The position numbers were made by a program, and so were the translations under genes. Positions 14,147 to 15,782 of a stretch of DNA of 15,782 bases are shown here, piece by piece (position 1 is the first letter of the stretch; every line of letters starts with the position of its first letter). A model generated the notes under the pieces. The model was not told the DNA's origin and ran no database searches. It saw nothing but the letters and a program-made list of their open reading frames with translations. This stretch comes from JAQVSH01 sp964451605 (lineage in GTDB: Bacteria > Bacteroidota > Bacteroidia > Bacteroidales > UBA4181): NCBI GenBank assembly GCA_964451605.1, contig CAYVJA010000058.1, positions 1-15,782 of the forward strand, read 5' to 3'.

Positions 14147-15307
14147 TTATTCAATCCATTTTACCCACTTGCGGGTATCGTCGTAGCCGGCGTCGACCAT
14201 GGTTTCAATGAACTGCATTCCGCGCAATCCATCTTTAACGGTCGGGAAGTCGAGCATCTCAGGTTTCGGGGTTTCACCGTTCATAAGGGCTCGAACCGTG
14301 TACGAGAAGTTGCGGTAAATATTGGCAAAGGCCTCTACATACCCTTCGGGGTGCCCTCCCGGGGTACGCGAATTCCACTTTGCAGCAGCACCCATATAAC
14401 CGTTCCCTACACGGACCATTTCGGCCGGACGGCCCAGCCATTTGGCCCAAAGCGTATTGGGATCGTGCTGAAACCACTCGAGGCCGCCCTTTTCGCCGTA
14501 TACACGGATTTTCAGAGCATTTTCCTCACCGGCAGCCACCTGCGAAGCCATCAGTACGCCGGTAGCACCTTTGTCGTAACGAAGGAAGGCAGCGCCATCG
14601 TCGTCGATTGGACGGCCCGGAACAAACGCCTTCAGATCGGCACACAATTCAACTACCTTCTGGCCGGTTACATATTCCGACAGATGCCATGCATGGGTAC
14701 CGATATCGCCCACACAACCGGCCTTACCCGAACGCTTGGGATCGGTTCGCCAACCGGCATTATTGCCGCCTTGCAGCTCAATGCGCTCCGAAAGCCAACC
14801 CTGAGGATACTCCACATATACGCGGCGAACTGCGCCGATATCACCACGGGCTATCCTCTCTTTCATCTCCTTCACAGCGGGATAGCCCGAATAGACATGG
14901 GTAAGAGCCAATACCAACCCCGTCTCTTTTACTTTGGCATCAAGCAACTGAGCCTCTTCGAGCGAGAAGGTCATCGGTTTGTCAACCACTACATGAAAAC
15001 CCCTTTCGAGCGCCATCATGGCAGGTTCGAAATGCCAACGGTTAGGCGTTACAATGGTTACAAAATCCATCCGTTCGCCTTCGGGGAGTTTTACCTCGTT
15101 TTCGAACATCTCCTGATAGGTTTTGTAGATGCGGTTATCGGGAAGGAAGTAGGATCGACCCGAAGAGAGCGAAATATCGGGATCGACACTGAAACAGCCG
15201 CAAACCAGCTCCGTCTGATTATCCATAAAAGCAGCCAGACGGTGGATTGCCCCGATAAAGGCATCACTTCCGCCGCCAACCATACCCATTCTAAGTTTTC
15301 TGTTCAT
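14147..15307 (-). CDS. Gfo/Idh/MocA-family oxidoreductase, cytosolic
   Basis: This 386-residue member lacks the export signal of the two downstream paralogs. The Rossmann start is GMVGGGSDAFIG at 8-19, and TPNRWH is at 87-92. The position of the EKP motif is DKP (109-111), a conservative change that keeps catalytic Lys110. In the second domain GDIGTHAWHL at 200-209 carries Asp201, His205 and His208. The protein resembles inositol or sugar dehydrogenases of the MviM type. It starts 54 bases after the partial isomerase gene, in an A/T-rich gap without a recognisable promoter, and ends 38 bases before the next isomerase. It is likely part of the same leftward operon, handling the cytosolic redox step. 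Confidence 0.9.
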   Translation of the reverse strand: MNRKLRMGMVGGGSDAFIGAIHRLAAFMDNQTELVCGCFSVDPDISLSSGRSYFLPDNRIYKTYQEMFENEVKLPEGERMDFVTIVTPNRWHFEPAMMALERGFHVVVDKPMTFSLEEAQLLDAKVKETGLVLALTHVYSGYPAVKEMKERIARGDIGAVRRVYVEYPQGWLSERIELQGGNNAGWRTDPKRSGKAGCVGDIGTHAWHLSEYVTGQKVVELCADLKAFVPGRPIDDDGAAFLRYDKGATGVLMASQVAAGEENALKIRVYGEKGGLEWFQHDPNTLWAKWLGRPAEMVRVGNGYMGAAAKWNSRTPGGHPEGYVEAFANIYRNFSYTVRALMNGETPKPEMLDFPTVKDGLRGMQFIETMVDAGYDDTRKWVKWIE

Positions 15308-15361
15308 TGTTTTTCTATTTATTGCGTTAATATATTTTACTAATCACTTATCACGTACCAA

Positions 15362-15782
15362 TCAGGCCTTTTCCCACTGATCACGAATCAGTTGAACCGC
15401 TGCGGGCAGAACCACGTTCCGGTCGCCCTGACAACCACACTCAAAACTGATGTAGTTGGTATAGCCCAACATTTTGAGCCCCTTGAAACCCTCAACATAA
15501 TTATCGGCTTCGCCATCCTCGCCCGGCATGCTGCGACGTCGGCGGCTGGCAATGTGTACATGGTTCAGATATTTTCCCCCCGACAGGAAGGCACCCATAT
15601 CGCTGGTCTCTTCAAGGGTCATATGCCAAAAGTCGCCCATGCAGCGAACGCCTTCACTTTTCGAATCGCGACAGAGCGAAGCCGCATCGGCCACCTGACG
15701 CAGATAGTGCGCCTCTCCCCGATTAAGCGGTTCCAGAATCAGAGAAGTTTTGTGCTGTAATGCGAAACCGCCCAACTCTTTG
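15362..15782 (-). CDS. Sugar phosphate isomerase/epimerase (TIM barrel), 5' end outside window
   Basis: Only the C-terminal 139 codons are inside the window. The frame is open through the right edge, and the apparent methionine at 15775 is an internal TTG codon, so the true start is upstream. The visible part has LEPLNRGEAHY with metal-ligand Glu, MGDFWHM with Asp and His, NHVHIAS with His, and ISFECGCQGD with Glu: the Glu-Asp/His-His-Glu set of the xylose isomerase-like TIM barrel. The EPLNR signature recalls tagatose-3-epimerase and hydroxypyruvate isomerase-like enzymes. It differs clearly from the other isomerase in this module, so the two probably catalyse different steps. Confidence 0.87.
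   Translation of the reverse strand, partial: KELGGFALQHKTSLILEPLNRGEAHYLRQVADAASLCRDSKSEGVRCMGDFWHMTLEETSDMGAFLSGGKYLNHVHIASRRRRSMPGEDGEADNYVEGFKGLKMLGYTNYISFECGCQGDRNVVLPAAVQLIRDQWEKA

Noticed and set aside
14351..15343. Plus-strand 330-codon open frame opposite the cytosolic oxidoreductase
   Set aside because: It lies wholly antisense to a clearly recognised gene, shows no recognisable domain, and is Arg/His/Ile-rich as expected for a shadow frame.
15308..15361. Possible internal promoter in the A/T-rich gap before the cytosolic oxidoreductase
   Set aside because: No TAnnTTTG box is present on the minus strand; A/T-rich leaders before start codons are normal in this phylum.
1..15782. CRISPR array, insertion sequence or prophage
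   Set aside because: No regularly spaced repeats, transposase, integrase or terminal inverted repeats were found; all long stretches are accounted for by ordinary genes.

Overview
The window looks like a chromosomal piece of a Bacteroidales-type member of the Bacteroidota. Several starts are preceded by the phylum's housekeeping promoter signature (a -7 box TAnnTTTG, and in the best cases a TTTG/TTG-like -33 box exactly 19 bases upstream). Most genes lack a Shine-Dalgarno sequence. The protein families (Bacteroidota-type SAICAR synthase, LysM plus periplasmic-binding-protein fusion, exported Gfo/Idh/MocA oxidoreductases with sugar isomerase partners) fit the same group. The genus cannot be fixed from this sequence.

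Positions 1-10,440 are a compact housekeeping region. On the left, leftward, are glutaminyl-tRNA synthetase (glnS), a HAD phosphatase, and tRNA-Gln(CUG) with its own promoter and a strong terminator. Divergent from glnS, with interlocking promoters, is folB (dihydroneopterin aldolase). Its 3' end overlaps by 41 bp the convergent gene for a UbiA-family prenyltransferase. Divergent from that gene is an hsp20 chaperone gene with an unusual leader: a tandem repeat, a hairpin and a perfect Shine-Dalgarno. A long bidirectional terminator separates hsp20 from a leftward pair, a SAM hydroxide adenosyltransferase-family gene and ispD, which are one base apart. Divergent from that pair is a rightward operon: phoH, purC, an exported LysM/periplasmic-binding-fold protein, and a 41-codon single-pass membrane protein.

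Positions 10,440-15,782 are an accessory carbohydrate module, all leftward. It begins off the right edge with a truncated TIM-barrel sugar isomerase/epimerase. It continues with a cytosolic Gfo/Idh/MocA oxidoreductase, a second TIM-barrel isomerase/epimerase, and two tandem paralogous Gfo/Idh/MocA oxidoreductases carrying twin-arginine export signals. The likely logic, inferred from related Bacteroides loci, is oxidation of a sugar or glycoside to a keto form, partly outside the cytoplasm, followed by isomerisation/epimerisation and reduction. The substrate is unknown, and the glycosidase or lyase and transporter partners would lie outside the window.

Two start sites are placed downstream of the longest open frames: glnS at 2529 and the SAM hydrolase at 6101. 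No CRISPR array, insertion sequence or phage gene was seen, and no gene-free stretch exceeds about 200 bases.
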